From positions 2,049,001 through 2,113,000 of the forward strand of contig NZ_CP136422.1 of assembly GCF_034355335.1 (NCBI RefSeq): DNA of 64,000 nt. The letters are read 5' to 3'. The stretch is from Blautia coccoides (GTDB taxonomy: Bacteria > Bacillota > Clostridia > Lachnospirales > Lachnospiraceae). Below are positions 10,056-19,690 of the stretch, piece after piece. The notes below the pieces were generated by a model, which ran no database searches, was not told the DNA's origin, and saw nothing but the letters and a program-made list of their open reading frames with translations. A program made the position numbers and the translations under genes. The first letter of the stretch is position 1; the number at the start of each line of letters is the position of its first letter.

Positions 10056-11249
10056 TTATTTGAATTTACGCGGCTGTTCTCTTTCTTCTAGCTTTTTCAG
10101 GATCTCTGCCGGGTCATCAAATTTGCTGAGCATGATCATGGCAGCAATGATGTATGGCTTGAAGCTGGCCTCCTTGTACAGGGGTGTGCGGTAACGGTCG
10201 AATACGGATGCGTCCACTTCACCGGATTCACAGCTCAGACCAGTGATATCAGCAGGCAAGCAGTGCAGATAGAGTGCTTTGCCGTCTTTTGTTGTCTTCA
10301 TAAGCTCCTCTGTGCAGGCCCAGTCTTTGTGCTGCGCGTTCTGTGCCAGAAGTTCTTTCTCTAATTTATTGATGCCGTCAAAGTCGCCCTTTCCGTATAA
10401 ATCAGTTCTCTCTTCCATAGCTGCAAATGGTGCCCAGCTTTTTGGATATACGATATCAGCGTCTTTGAACGCTTCTTCCATGCTGTTGGTACGTTTGAAG
10501 CTGCCGCCGGTCTTCTCAGCGTTTTTCTTTGCCACTTCCTCAACCTCAGGCATTACCTCATATCCCTCCGGATGTGCCAGAACCACATCCATGCCAAAAC
10601 GCGTCATCAGACCGATCACACCCTGGGGAACGGAGAGTGGTTTGCCGTAAGATGGGGAGTAAGCCCAGGTCATAGCCAGTTTTTTGCCCTTTAAGTTCTC
10701 CACTCCGCCGAATTCGTGGATGATGTGGAGCATATCGGCCATACACTGGGTGGGGTGGTCAATGTCGCACTGCAGGTTCACAAGTGTGGGGCGCTGTTCT
10801 AAAATGCCGTCCTCATAGCCTTCTTTGACAGCGTCGGAAACCTGGTGCATGTAAGCATTTCCTTTTCCGATATACATATCATCACGGATACCGATAACGT
10901 CTGCCATGAAGGAGATCATGTTGGCAGTCTCACGCACGGTTTCCCCGTGGGCGATCTGGGATTTGCCTTCATCCAGATCCTGTACCTCCAGGCCCAGCAG
11001 GTTGCAGGCGGAGGCAAAAGAGAAGCGGGTACGGGTGGAATTGTCACGGAACAGGGAAATGCCCAGGCCGCTCTCAAATACCTTTGTGGAAATATTGTTT
11101 TTGCGCATAAAACGCAGAGCGTCTGCCAGGGTGAATACAGCCTCCAGCTCGTCATCTGTTTTCTCCCAGGTAAGGAAGAAGTCATTTTCGTACATTTCTT
11201 TGAAATTCAGTTTGTTTAATTTATCGATATAATCCTGTAATGTTTTCAT
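10056..11249 (-). CDS. ygeW: Knotted carbamoyltransferase YgeW
   Basis: A 397-residue aspartate/ornithine carbamoyltransferase superfamily member. It shows the carbamoyl-phosphate loop STRTR (residues 71-75), the HPTQ motif and HCLPAD near the C-terminus. Length and the long insert before the STRTR loop match YgeW rather than ordinary OTCase (about 310-340 residues). In E. coli YgeW lies beside ygeX, ygeY, hyuA and yqeA, as here. It is thought to handle a carbamoylated intermediate in anaerobic purine breakdown, but its exact substrate is not settled. Confidence 0.92.
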   Translation of the reverse strand: MKTLQDYIDKLNKLNFKEMYENDFFLTWEKTDDELEAVFTLADALRFMRKNNISTKVFESGLGISLFRDNSTRTRFSFASACNLLGLEVQDLDEGKSQIAHGETVRETANMISFMADVIGIRDDMYIGKGNAYMHQVSDAVKEGYEDGILEQRPTLVNLQCDIDHPTQCMADMLHIIHEFGGVENLKGKKLAMTWAYSPSYGKPLSVPQGVIGLMTRFGMDVVLAHPEGYEVMPEVEEVAKKNAEKTGGSFKRTNSMEEAFKDADIVYPKSWAPFAAMEERTDLYGKGDFDGINKLEKELLAQNAQHKDWACTEELMKTTKDGKALYLHCLPADITGLSCESGEVDASVFDRYRTPLYKEASFKPYIIAAMIMLSKFDDPAEILKKLEEREQPRKFK

Positions 11250-11296
11250 GGTATGGGTATCCTTTCTTTTATAAAAATTTATATGATCCGTGATCC

Positions 11297-12556
11297 TTAT
11301 TTACAGTATTCAGTGGGAAGTGCAGCATACACAGCAGCACATCTTACAAGATCCTCTTTCCAGGTCTTCTCGTTGGGAGCGTGTGCCTGAGCTTCTTTGC
11401 CGGGTCCGAAACCGATGCAGGGAATGCCGAAACGGCCCATAATGGAAACTCCGTTGGTAGAGAAGGTCCATTTGTCAATACGCGGCTCTCCGTACAGCTC
11501 GGTGTAAGCGGCTGCCATAGCCTCTGTCACTTTGTGATCCTCCGGGATCACCCATGTTGGGAAATAACACTCTGTTGGGTAAGTGAGACCGGTCCAGGAC
11601 GGGCGCTCATAATTGTACATGGATACCTTAGCGCCGTATTTTTTTACAGACGGAAGGGCGCGGATCTCATCCAGGCAGCTTTCCCAGGTCTCACCGGCAG
11701 TCATGCGTCGGTCGAGGGAGATCGCACAGGAATCAGCAACTGCACAGCGGCTTGGGGATGTGAAGAAAATCTCGGAGGTGGTCACTGTGCCGCGGCCGAG
11801 GAAACGGGCTTCCTTCCACTCCTTGTTGTATTTCTCATCCAGCATTTTAACCAGGCCTTTGATCTCTGTGGAGTCCTCAGCATCATTTTCATTTAAGTCA
11901 CGTACTTCCTGGAGGATGTCAGCCATTTTATAGATGGCATTGTCACCGCGCTCCGGAGCGGAACCGTGGCAGGAGACACCTGTTACATCCACACGGATCT
12001 CCATACGGCCTCTCTGTCCTCGGTAGATGCCGCCGTCTGTAGGTTCTGTGGAAACGACAAACTCCGGTCTTACTTTATCTTCGTTGACGATGTACTGCCA
12101 GCACAGGCCGTCACAGTCTTCTTCCTGGACTGTTCCAGTTACCAGCACAGTATAGCGGTCATCCAGCAGTCCCTGGTCTTTCATGATCTTGGCGCCGTAG
12201 ACAGCGGAGACAATGCCGCCGAGCTGGTCTGAGGTACCGCGTCCGCCGATTTCTGTGTCCGATTCAAAGCCTTCATACGGATCAAAATCCCAGTTGTCAC
12301 GGTTGCCGATTCCTACGGTGTCAATGTGGGCGTCAAAGCCGATGAGTGTCTTTCCGGTTCCCATATATCCTAAAATATTGCCCATGGGGTCAATGACAAC
12401 CTTATCAAATCCCAGAGCATTCATTTCCTGCTCAATGCGTTTTACATGGCCTTCCTCGCCTACGCTTTCACCGGGAATCCTGACCAAATCCCTTAAAAAC
12501 TTTGTCATAGCCTGCTCATAACCCTGTGCTGCTTCTTTGATTTTACCGTAATCCAT
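11297..12556 (-). CDS. ygeY: YgeY-family selenium-metabolism-linked hydrolase (M20 peptidase fold)
   Basis: An M20-family metallohydrolase of 419 residues, with FDAHIDTVG (metal ligand histidine), [10 protein letters not shown] and STEPTDG motifs. The start at 12556 was preferred because GGGAGG lies 9-14 bp before that ATG. A longer frame to 12577 lacks a ribosome site. The family is named for co-occurrence with selenium-dependent molybdenum hydroxylases. It probably hydrolyses an amide or ureido intermediate between the ammonia-lyase and the carbamoyltransferase (inference). Confidence 0.9.
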   Translation of the reverse strand: MDYGKIKEAAQGYEQAMTKFLRDLVRIPGESVGEEGHVKRIEQEMNALGFDKVVIDPMGNILGYMGTGKTLIGFDAHIDTVGIGNRDNWDFDPYEGFESDTEIGGRGTSDQLGGIVSAVYGAKIMKDQGLLDDRYTVLVTGTVQEEDCDGLCWQYIVNEDKVRPEFVVSTEPTDGGIYRGQRGRMEIRVDVTGVSCHGSAPERGDNAIYKMADILQEVRDLNENDAEDSTEIKGLVKMLDEKYNKEWKEARFLGRGTVTTSEIFFTSPSRCAVADSCAISLDRRMTAGETWESCLDEIRALPSVKKYGAKVSMYNYERPSWTGLTYPTECYFPTWVIPEDHKVTEAMAAAYTELYGEPRIDKWTFSTNGVSIMGRFGIPCIGFGPGKEAQAHAPNEKTWKEDLVRCAAVYAALPTEYCK

Positions 12557-12692
12557 GATAATATCCTCCCAATACATTTTTTTGATTTATAATTAGGCAG
12601 CTTTTTCATATCGTGATAGCTGCTGTAATTGTTTCCGTTCCCTTATTTTTTAAGGGGATTCATATTCTAACTATGCATGTGAACAGGAACCA

Positions 12693-13901
12693 TTAATCAT
12701 ATTGTTTTCCATCCCATACAATTTCTTTGTAACGCTGAGGGTCTGTATCGCCCTCTGTGGAAAAGAGAAGAACCGTTGAATTTTTATCCAGCTTCAGCAG
12801 CTCCCGCAGATCTCTGTATTCTTCCTGTTCCATGACTGCGCTCAGAAGTCCCATGCCTACAGCGCCGGATTCCCCGCTTGTCACCTGTGGGTCTCCCTTT
12901 ACGGGGGCGGCCAGCAGACGCATGCCTCTGGCGGATACCCAGTCAGGGCAGGAGGTAAATACTGACACGTGGTTTTTCAGAATATCCCATGAGATCGTGT
13001 TTGGTTCTCCGCATGCAAGGCCTGCCATGATGGTAGGCATATCGCCGTCCACGATGCGGATACTGCCGTCAGCAGCCTTGGCGCCTTTGTAGAGGCAGGC
13101 AGCGGAATCAGCTTCCATCACCACAACCACAGGCGGGTTGTCAGGATAGCGGTTGGCGAAATATCCCTGTACGGCTCCGGCAAGGGAACCAACGCCTGCC
13201 TGGATGAAAATGTGTGTTGGCCGGTCACAGCCGTATTCCCTGAGCTGTTCGTCAGCCTCAGAAGCCATGGTTCCGTACCCCTGCATGATCCAGGAGGGGA
13301 TTTCCTCGTAGCCGTCCCATGCGGTATCCTGTACCATGACACCGTTTGGCGTCTGCTCTGCCATTGCGTTTGCCCGGCGGACGCATTCATCATAATTGAC
13401 ATCCGTGATGGTGGCGTCAGCGCCTTCTTTCAGGATATTTTCAAGCCGCGTCTGTGTGGAGCCTTTGGGCATGAGGACTACGGATTTCTGTCCCAGTCTG
13501 TTGGCAGCCCAGGCAACACCGCGTCCGTGATTGCCGTCTGTTGCAGTGAAAAATGTGGCCTGCCCGAATTCTTTTCTAAGCTCTTCAGAAGTGAGGACCG
13601 CGTAGGGAAGCTGGCTTACATCCCTGTGGGTCTGTTTGGCAATGTAGTTTGCCATGGCGAAGGAGCCGCCCAGTACCTTGAAGGCATTCAGGCCGAAGCG
13701 GTAGGATTCGTCTTTTACAAAGAGTCCTCCAAGACCCAGATATTCGGCCATGTGGTCAAGCTTTGAAAGCGGTGTTTTGCTGTACTGCGGAAAGCTTTCG
13801 TGAAATGCCCTGGCCTTTGCTACATTTTCCAGTGACATGATCGGAAGAGAGGTGTCTGCCGTCTTCGGCATACGGTTCTCTGCCCATTGGATTTCTTTCA
13901 T
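12693..13901 (-). CDS. dpaL: Diaminopropionate ammonia-lyase (YgeX)
   Basis: PLP enzyme of 402 residues that splits 2,3-diaminopropionate to pyruvate and two ammonia. The PLP lysine is K75 in FGLNAFKVLGGS, and the phosphate-binding motif is ATDGNHGRGVAW. It overlaps the upstream regulator gene by 4 bp (ATGA), so the two are probably co-translated. In recently described gut bacterial urate degradation clusters this gene is a hallmark, supplying pyruvate from the urate-derived carbon backbone. Confidence 0.95.
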   Translation of the reverse strand: MKEIQWAENRMPKTADTSLPIMSLENVAKARAFHESFPQYSKTPLSKLDHMAEYLGLGGLFVKDESYRFGLNAFKVLGGSFAMANYIAKQTHRDVSQLPYAVLTSEELRKEFGQATFFTATDGNHGRGVAWAANRLGQKSVVLMPKGSTQTRLENILKEGADATITDVNYDECVRRANAMAEQTPNGVMVQDTAWDGYEEIPSWIMQGYGTMASEADEQLREYGCDRPTHIFIQAGVGSLAGAVQGYFANRYPDNPPVVVVMEADSAACLYKGAKAADGSIRIVDGDMPTIMAGLACGEPNTISWDILKNHVSVFTSCPDWVSARGMRLLAAPVKGDPQVTSGESGAVGMGLLSAVMEQEEYRDLRELLKLDKNSTVLLFSTEGDTDPQRYKEIVWDGKQYD

Positions 13902-14554
13902 TTTTTTTGTTCCCCCTTTTCTTTATTCACATCGGTATAGCTGTATAAAGTATATTTGGAAATGCCAAAATAAGTTGCCACCTTATCGCCGGATTTGGTG
14001 ATGAGGAAAGCGCCGGAGTCATTTAGGAACTGGATGGCTTTTACCTTGTCTTCCTTGGTCATCAGTGCAACCGGTTTGCCTACCAGATTCACGGATTCTT
14101 CGATGAGGTGGTCCAAGAGGTCATTCACATTGTGGGTGATCTCAGGAGCGGCCTCTTTTTCTTTTTCCTCGTCTGTGTCAGTCAGATTGTGGATGGCGGC
14201 TTCTAAGGTGAGAAGCTTGGTAATATCATAATTAATACCCAGAATATAGTGAAGCTCCTCAGCTTCATCTTTTATGTAGAAAGTGGAAGACTTCAGGACC
14301 CTTCCGTCTGCTGTCCGGGTCAGATAACCGGTTCTGTCCGTCAGATTTTCCGGGTGTGTTTCCTTCAATGCTTTCAGCACCACATTTGACGGGCCGTCTC
14401 CCAGTTGTCTGCCGGAGACATGACCGTTTTCCAGATAGACGATAGAGTGTTCCAGGTCTTTGGTCTTTAAGTCGTGTATTACGATTTCGCAGTCCGGCCC
14501 GAACTGTCTGACAAGGCCGTCTGCCACCTGTTTCAGTAATTTCAATCTGCCCAT
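13898..14554 (-). CDS. YheO/DauR-like PAS-HTH transcriptional regulator
   Basis: A 218-residue regulator. An N-terminal YheO-like PAS sensor fills about residues 8-125 (QFGPDCEIVIHDL near the start), and a C-terminal DauR-type helix-turn-helix fills about 155-212 (DSGAFLITKSGDKVATYFGISKYTLYSY). It is first in the minus arm of the purine locus and divergent from the xanthine dehydrogenase arm. It is well placed to sense a pathway metabolite and control both arms. The ligand is unknown. The start ATG has AGGAG upstream (GAAAGGAGCTTTCTC on the minus strand). Confidence 0.85.
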   Translation of the reverse strand: MGRLKLLKQVADGLVRQFGPDCEIVIHDLKTKDLEHSIVYLENGHVSGRQLGDGPSNVVLKALKETHPENLTDRTGYLTRTADGRVLKSSTFYIKDEAEELHYILGINYDITKLLTLEAAIHNLTDTDEEKEKEAAPEITHNVNDLLDHLIEESVNLVGKPVALMTKEDKVKAIQFLNDSGAFLITKSGDKVATYFGISKYTLYSYTDVNKEKGEQKK

Positions 14555-14599
14555 GAGAAAGCTCCTTTCTGACAGGTTTTCCTTTTTCTTGTTAATTCC

Positions 14600-14627
14600 A
14601 TCATAGCATACTTTTTTGAGATTGCAA
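14600..14627 (-). promoter_or_regulatory. Sigma-A promoter of the regulator-dpaL-ygeYW-arcC arm
   Basis: Minus-strand TTGCAA (14622-14627) and TATGAT (14600-14605) are separated by 16 bp, about 45 bp before the regulator start. Confidence 0.65.
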
Positions 14628-14688
14628 GAGATTTTTACAAAAATTTTTAGGTTATCTAAAATATTTTTTAAAAAGTGCTCCGAATCCC

Positions 14689-14717
14689 TTGTAATAAGGG
14701 TCTGCAGGTGTTATAGT
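14689..14717 (+). promoter_or_regulatory. Sigma-A promoter of the selenium hydroxylase arm
   Basis: TTGTAA (14689-14694) and TATAGT (14712-14717) with a 17-bp spacer, about 80 bp before the DUF3343 start. An A/T-rich tract (14635-14674) separates it from the divergent promoter. Confidence 0.6.
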
Positions 14718-14798
14718 TAGGATATCAAAGCCACATTTACAGCGAAAAGAAGAGCAGTAAGATCCATTTGTTTGGACTGCTGCAAGGGAGACAGAGAC

Positions 14799-15035
14799 AT
14801 GAGAGAGAGAACATTAAAGCTGGTGGTTACGTTCGGAACCACCACCAGGGCCATGGCAATGGAAAAGATGTGCAGGGAACAGGGGCTTCCCGGGAGACTG
14901 ATCCCTCTTCCGAGAGCAGTTTCTGCCGGATGCGGCCTGTCCTGGTGTACAGAGGTTCAGGAAAAAGAGAGAACGGAGAAAATGATGCAGGAGCGGGAAA
15001 TCCTGTATGAGGGTATTTACGAAGTATTGGTGTAG
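14799..15035 (+). CDS. DUF3343 small protein (putative Se/S carrier-like)
   Basis: A 78-residue protein. The ATG at 14799 was chosen because AAGGGAG lies at 14784-14790. An in-frame TTG further upstream has no ribosome site. The fold signature is a short beta-alpha-beta protein with PLPRAVSAGCGLSWC, the conserved proline-arginine and CG(L/A) motif of DUF3343. This family is often encoded next to selenium or sulfur relay genes. It leads the operon containing selenium-dependent xanthine dehydrogenase, so a role in delivering selenium or sulfur to the cofactor is plausible but unproven. Confidence 0.78.
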   Translation: MRERTLKLVVTFGTTTRAMAMEKMCREQGLPGRLIPLPRAVSAGCGLSWCTEVQEKERTEKMMQEREILYEGIYEVLV

Positions 15036-15081
15036 GAAAAGGGAAAGGAACCATATAGGAGGTTCCGGATGGGAGGTTTTT

Positions 15082-17652
15082 ATGTATACGTTCTATGTAA
15101 ACGGAAAAGAGTGTAGAAGTGAAAAGGAAGGCAGGCTTCTGGACTATCTCAGGGATGAACTGGGGCTGACAGCAGCCAAGGAGGGATGCAGCGAGGGCGC
15201 CTGCGGAACCTGTACCGTGCTGGTTGATGGGAAAAAGATGAAGGCCTGTGTAGTCAAGCTGTCAAAAGCGGACGGCAGGCATATAACAACCGTGGAGGGA
15301 ATTCCGGAAGAGGAGATGAAGGTATATGTTCACTGCTTTGCGGAAGCCGGTGCGGTACAGTGCGGTTTCTGCATCCCCGGAATGATCATTTCCGCAAAAT
15401 CCCTGCTGGATGTAAACTTAAACCCTGACAGACAGGATGTGAAGAAGGCGATCCACGGCAATATCTGCCGCTGTACAGGATATAAGAAGATAGAGGACGC
15501 TATTCTCATGGCAGCGGATTTTTTCAGAGAAAAACGTGAAGTACCACAGGAAGAGGAAGAAGGCGGTATAACCCGCAGGTTCAAACGTGTGGACGCGGAG
15601 GAGAAGGTTCGGGGAACCGGCAAATATGTGGATGACATTGTCCTGCCGGATATGGCCTATGCAAAGGCTCTCCGCTCTCCGTATCCCAGATGCCGGATCA
15701 ACCGCATAGATATAGGAAAAGCACTGGCTCACCCGGACTGTGTGGCTGTCTATACGGCAAAAGACGTGCCGGAGAATATTTGCGGACATATTAAGAAGGA
15801 TTGGGATGTCATGATCCCTGAAGGCGGGATCACAAGATATGTAGGGGATGCGCTGGCCCTTGCTGTGGTGAACCACAGGGAAAGCTTAGATGAAGTGCTG
15901 GGTCTCATAGAACTGGATGCGGAGGAACTGCAGCCTGTGACAGACCCCAGAAAGGCACTTGAGGAAGATGCGCCGAAAGTACACGAGGAGGGCAATCTGC
16001 TGGCTAAGAAACAGTGTATCCGGGGAGATGCGGATACGGCTGTGAAGAATTCAAAATATGTCGTCACACGCCATTACAGTCTTCCTTTTACAGACCATGC
16101 ATTTATGGAACCGGAATGTGCCATTGCCTTTCCCGAAGGGGAGGATGGCGTACATCTGTATACTTCGGGCCAGTCTGTCTACGATGAACAGAGGGAGATA
16201 TCAGGGATCCTTCAGATTCCCCCGGAGAAGGTGATCGTGGAATCCATGCTGGTAGGCGGCGGTTTCGGCGGCAAGGAGGATATGAGTGTGCAGCATCACG
16301 CGGCCCTCTGCGCCTGGCTTCTGAAACGGCCGGTCAAGGTCCGCTTTTCAAGGGCAGAGAGCCTGATGTGCCATGTGAAGCGTCATGCCATGGAGATGGA
16401 CTTCACCACAGCCTGCGATGAAAACGGATATCTGACAGGAATGAAGGCTGTGCTCTATGCGGATACAGGGGCTTACGCATCCCTGGGAAGCCCGGTTTTG
16501 GAGCGAGCTTGTACCCATGCGGCAGGACCTTATAATTATCAGAATGTGGAGATCATCGGATATGGTGTATATACCAATAATATTCCGGCAGGTGCATACA
16601 GAGGATTTGGTGTGACCCAGAGCTGCTTTGCCACGGAATTCAATCTGGATCTGCTGGCAGAGCAGGTGGGCATCACTCCGTGGGAAATCCGCTACAGAAA
16701 TGCTATCCGCCCCGGTCAGACACTGCCAAACGGCCAGATCGCCACACCGGACTGTGCCCTGGCACAGACACTGGAGGCAGTAAAGGAAGTATATGATTCC
16801 CATCCCTATGCAGGGATTGCCTCCTGTATGAAGAACAGCGGGATCGGTGTTGGAAATCCGGACATAGGCCGCTGCAGCCTGAGGATTCGGGACGGAAAAG
16901 TCCAGGTGCTCACCTCCGCGGCCTGCATGGGACAGGGAGTAGGCACGGTGGCCATTCAGATCGTCTGCGAAACCACAGGGCTTAGGGCTGATCAGGTGAC
17001 CCATAAGAAGGCAAATACCATAGACACACCGGATTCCGGGACCAGTACGGCATCCCGCCAAACGCTTTTTACTGGGGAGGCCACACGAAAGGCAGCGCTT
17101 AAATTAAAGGATGCCCTGCAGGATAAGAAATCCCTGGATGAACTGGAGGGACAGGAATTTTATGCGGAGTATACAGGAGTGACCGATGCCATGGGTTCAG
17201 AGAAAGAACATCCTGTGAGCCATATCGCATATGGATATGCAACCCAGGTGGTGATCCTGGACGAGAGCGGGAAAGTCACAGAGGTGGTGGCAGCACACGA
17301 TGTAGGTACGGTGATCAATGTACAGTCCTGTGAGGGACAGGTGGAAGGCGGCGTAGTTATGGGGCTTGGTTATGCATTTACAGAGGACTTCCCTATGGTG
17401 GACGGAAGGCCGGTGCTGAGTTACGGAAAGCTGGGACTTTTCAGGGCAACCGCTGCGCCGGATATCAAATCTATTCTGGTCACTTCCCCGGAAGTGCTGA
17501 CCGAGGCTTATGGGGCAAAGGGTGTGGGAGAGATTTCCACAGTGCCCACAGCACCTGCATGCGCACATGCCTACTACAGACTGGACGGAGTGGAGCGGAG
17601 AAAACTGCCCCTTGAAAATACATTTTACAGGAAAGAAAAGAAGAAAGGATGA
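15082..17652 (+). CDS. Selenium-dependent xanthine dehydrogenase, fused FeS and molybdenum subunits
   Basis: An 856-residue molybdenum hydroxylase that oxidises xanthine or related purines. The N-terminal [2Fe-2S] domain has C36/C41/C44/C56, and the second cluster domain has C94/C97 and C129/C131. The molybdopterin domain begins near residue 180, with GGGFGGKED, AYRGFG and the catalytic glutamate E817 in GAKGVGE. The FAD subunit is absent. This fused form matches the selenium-dependent XDH family, which carries a labile selenium ligand rather than selenocysteine. No in-frame TGA was needed. Start chosen at 15082 behind GGGAGG. YqeB, YqeC and YedF follow in the operon. Confidence 0.93.
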   Translation: MYTFYVNGKECRSEKEGRLLDYLRDELGLTAAKEGCSEGACGTCTVLVDGKKMKACVVKLSKADGRHITTVEGIPEEEMKVYVHCFAEAGAVQCGFCIPGMIISAKSLLDVNLNPDRQDVKKAIHGNICRCTGYKKIEDAILMAADFFREKREVPQEEEEGGITRRFKRVDAEEKVRGTGKYVDDIVLPDMAYAKALRSPYPRCRINRIDIGKALAHPDCVAVYTAKDVPENICGHIKKDWDVMIPEGGITRYVGDALALAVVNHRESLDEVLGLIELDAEELQPVTDPRKALEEDAPKVHEEGNLLAKKQCIRGDADTAVKNSKYVVTRHYSLPFTDHAFMEPECAIAFPEGEDGVHLYTSGQSVYDEQREISGILQIPPEKVIVESMLVGGGFGGKEDMSVQHHAALCAWLLKRPVKVRFSRAESLMCHVKRHAMEMDFTTACDENGYLTGMKAVLYADTGAYASLGSPVLERACTHAAGPYNYQNVEIIGYGVYTNNIPAGAYRGFGVTQSCFATEFNLDLLAEQVGITPWEIRYRNAIRPGQTLPNGQIATPDCALAQTLEAVKEVYDSHPYAGIASCMKNSGIGVGNPDIGRCSLRIRDGKVQVLTSAACMGQGVGTVAIQIVCETTGLRADQVTHKKANTIDTPDSGTSTASRQTLFTGEATRKAALKLKDALQDKKSLDELEGQEFYAEYTGVTDAMGSEKEHPVSHIAYGYATQVVILDESGKVTEVVAAHDVGTVINVQSCEGQVEGGVVMGLGYAFTEDFPMVDGRPVLSYGKLGLFRATAAPDIKSILVTSPEVLTEAYGAKGVGEISTVPTAPACAHAYYRLDGVERRKLPLENTFYRKEKKKG

Positions 17653-17658
17653 GGCCAT

Positions 17659-19038
17659 ATGAAGCTGCTTTTGCAGAACGGAACAGTTGTGAACGGACAG
17701 GAAAGCGGAAGAAAGGATATTCTCATTGACGGGGAGACCATATGCAGAGTGGGGAAGGATATACCGTCTGGGGAGGCTGATGAGACGGTGGACCTGGAAG
17801 GGAAACTGGTATTCCCGGGATTCATCGACGCACATACCCATTTTGATCTGGAGGTATCAGGAACCGTAACGGCAGACGACTTTGCCAGCGGGACCATTGC
17901 TGCCATAGCCGGAGGGACAACGACGGTGGTTGACTTTGCAACACAGAATAAAGGGGAGACCCTGCAAGAAGCCCTTGAAAACTGGCACAGGAAGGCGGAT
18001 GGAAAATCTTCCTGTGATTACGGTTTCCACATGGCCATTTCCGACTGGAACGAAGAGACTGCTGCCCAGATCGAGGATATGATAAAGGCAGGGGTGACAA
18101 CCTTTAAGCTGTATATGACATATCCTGCAATGAAGCTTAATGACGGTGAGATATACGAGGTTCTGAAACGTCTGCAGGACATGGGCGGGATCGCGGGAGT
18201 ACACTGTGAGAATGCTGATATTATCGACGCCCTGGTCCGTGAGGCAAAAAAAGAGGGCAGGCTGGATTCCGATACACATCCCAAAGTACGCCCTGCCCGG
18301 CTTGAGGCTGAGGCTGTGCACCGACTGCTGGTGACTGCGCGGACTGCGGGTACTCCTATTATTGTTGTGCACCTGACCTGTGAGGAGGCATACCGGGAAA
18401 TTGAGAAGGCCAGGGCAGAGGGGCAGGAGGTATACACGGAGACGTGTCCCCAGTATCTGCTCATGGATGACAGTCTTTATGAACAGGGTGGTGCTGAGGC
18501 GGCAAAATATGTGATATCTCCGCCTCTTCGGAAGAAAAAAGACCAGGAATGCCTTTGGAAGGCGCTGAAAGAGGAACGGATCCAGACAGTTTCCACAGAC
18601 CACTGCAGCTTTACCACAGAGCAGAAGGCCATGGGAAAAGAGGATTTTACAAAAATACCCAACGGTATGCCGGGTGTGGAGACAAGGGGAACACTTCTCT
18701 ATACCTATGGGGTGAGGGAAGGTAAAATCTCTCTGGAGCAGATGTGCCGCCTTCTGTCTGAGAATCCGGCAAAGCTGTATGGAATGTACCCGGAGAAGGG
18801 CTGCATCGCCCCGGGAAGTACAGCGGATCTGGTCGTTATGGACCCGGAAAAAGAGGCAGTGATCTCTGTTGAAAGTCAGCACTATGCCATGGATTATGCT
18901 CCCTTTGAGGGAAGAAAAATAAAAGGATGTATTGACAAAGTCTATTTGCATGGTACTCTTGTAGTAGACAAAGGTGCAGTACAGATTGAAAAGGCGGGCA
19001 GATATGTGCCCAGAAAAAAATATACGGCACCTCAGTAA
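17659..19038 (+). CDS. hyuA: Dihydropyrimidinase/D-hydantoinase (HyuA/YgeZ-like)
   Basis: A 459-residue cyclic amidohydrolase. Binuclear metal ligands are H59 and H61 (DAHTHFD), carboxylated K150 (FKLYMTYP) and H182 (GVHCENAD). It hydrolyses cyclic ureides such as dihydropyrimidines or hydantoins. Here it should open a ring formed during purine breakdown, as suggested by its E. coli counterpart beside ygeW-ygeX-ygeY. It starts 6 bp after the dehydrogenase stop, so it is almost certainly co-transcribed. Confidence 0.92.
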   Translation: MKLLLQNGTVVNGQESGRKDILIDGETICRVGKDIPSGEADETVDLEGKLVFPGFIDAHTHFDLEVSGTVTADDFASGTIAAIAGGTTTVVDFATQNKGETLQEALENWHRKADGKSSCDYGFHMAISDWNEETAAQIEDMIKAGVTTFKLYMTYPAMKLNDGEIYEVLKRLQDMGGIAGVHCENADIIDALVREAKKEGRLDSDTHPKVRPARLEAEAVHRLLVTARTAGTPIIVVHLTCEEAYREIEKARAEGQEVYTETCPQYLLMDDSLYEQGGAEAAKYVISPPLRKKKDQECLWKALKEERIQTVSTDHCSFTTEQKAMGKEDFTKIPNGMPGVETRGTLLYTYGVREGKISLEQMCRLLSENPAKLYGMYPEKGCIAPGSTADLVVMDPEKEAVISVESQHYAMDYAPFEGRKIKGCIDKVYLHGTLVVDKGAVQIEKAGRYVPRKKYTAPQ

Positions 19039-19059
19039 GAAAAGAGGAAAAGGTGACAT

Positions 19060-19674
19060 ATGGAGCAGAGAATTGATGCAAAAGGGCTGGCCTGCCCAAA
19101 ACCAGTGATCCTGGCAAAAAAGGCGATAGATACATGTAACCGGGGTGATGTTGTCCTCATCACAGTGGATAATGTGATGGCTGTGGAAAATCTGCGCAAG
19201 CTGGCTGCGTCACAGAGTGCAGAGTATGCCTCTGAAAAGCTGGGAGAAAAGGAATACAGTATAAGGATCACAGTGACCAGTGAAAGAGAAGAACGGACAG
19301 AGCAGGAGATCCCTGTAAACTGTGCGGTTCCCGCCGGGGACAATACTGTAGTGGTGATTTCCTCAAAAGAGATGGGAAACGGAGACGCGGTATTGGGGAA
19401 AATCCTAATGAAAGGATTTATCTATGCCCTGACACAGCTTCCCGTACTTCCCAAAACAGTGCTTTTATATAATGGAGGCGCACATCTGTCCTGTGAGGAT
19501 TCAGAGTCCCTGGAGGATCTGAAGCTGCTGGACAGGGAAGGTGTGGAGATTCTCACCTGCGGGACCTGTCTGAATCATTACGGGATCGGGGAAAAACTGG
19601 CTGTGGGCAGAGCGACCAATATGTATGAAATTGTGGAAAAACAGGCAGACGCAGATAAGATCATACGTCCATAG
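19060..19674 (+). CDS. yedF: Selenium metabolism protein YedF (TusA-like plus C-terminal DsrE-like domain)
   Basis: A 204-residue protein with an N-terminal TusA-like domain carrying the CPKP motif (C12) and a C-terminal DsrE-like domain ending in the LTCGTCLNHYG cysteine motif. The two-domain form is the selenium-associated YedF family (family knowledge). It probably relays selenium or sulfur towards the hydroxylase cofactor. It lies 21 bp after hyuA. The genes for selenophosphate synthesis (selD) are not in this window. Confidence 0.9.
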   Translation: MEQRIDAKGLACPKPVILAKKAIDTCNRGDVVLITVDNVMAVENLRKLAASQSAEYASEKLGEKEYSIRITVTSEREERTEQEIPVNCAVPAGDNTVVVISSKEMGNGDAVLGKILMKGFIYALTQLPVLPKTVLLYNGGAHLSCEDSESLEDLKLLDREGVEILTCGTCLNHYGIGEKLAVGRATNMYEIVEKQADADKIIRP

Positions 19675-19690
19675 GACAATGACAAAAGCA

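Noticed and set aside
9071-11249. Arginine deiminase pathway
   Set aside because: No arginine deiminase or antiporter is present. The carbamoyltransferase has YgeW features, and the neighbours belong to purine breakdown.
15082-17652. Selenocysteine (in-frame TGA) in the xanthine dehydrogenase
   Set aside because: The frame is open throughout. This family uses a labile selenium ligand, not selenocysteine.
17857-19059. 400-codon minus-strand frame antisense to the hydantoinase
   Set aside because: The plus strand carries all metal-ligand motifs of a hydantoinase. The antisense frame shows no recognisable protein.
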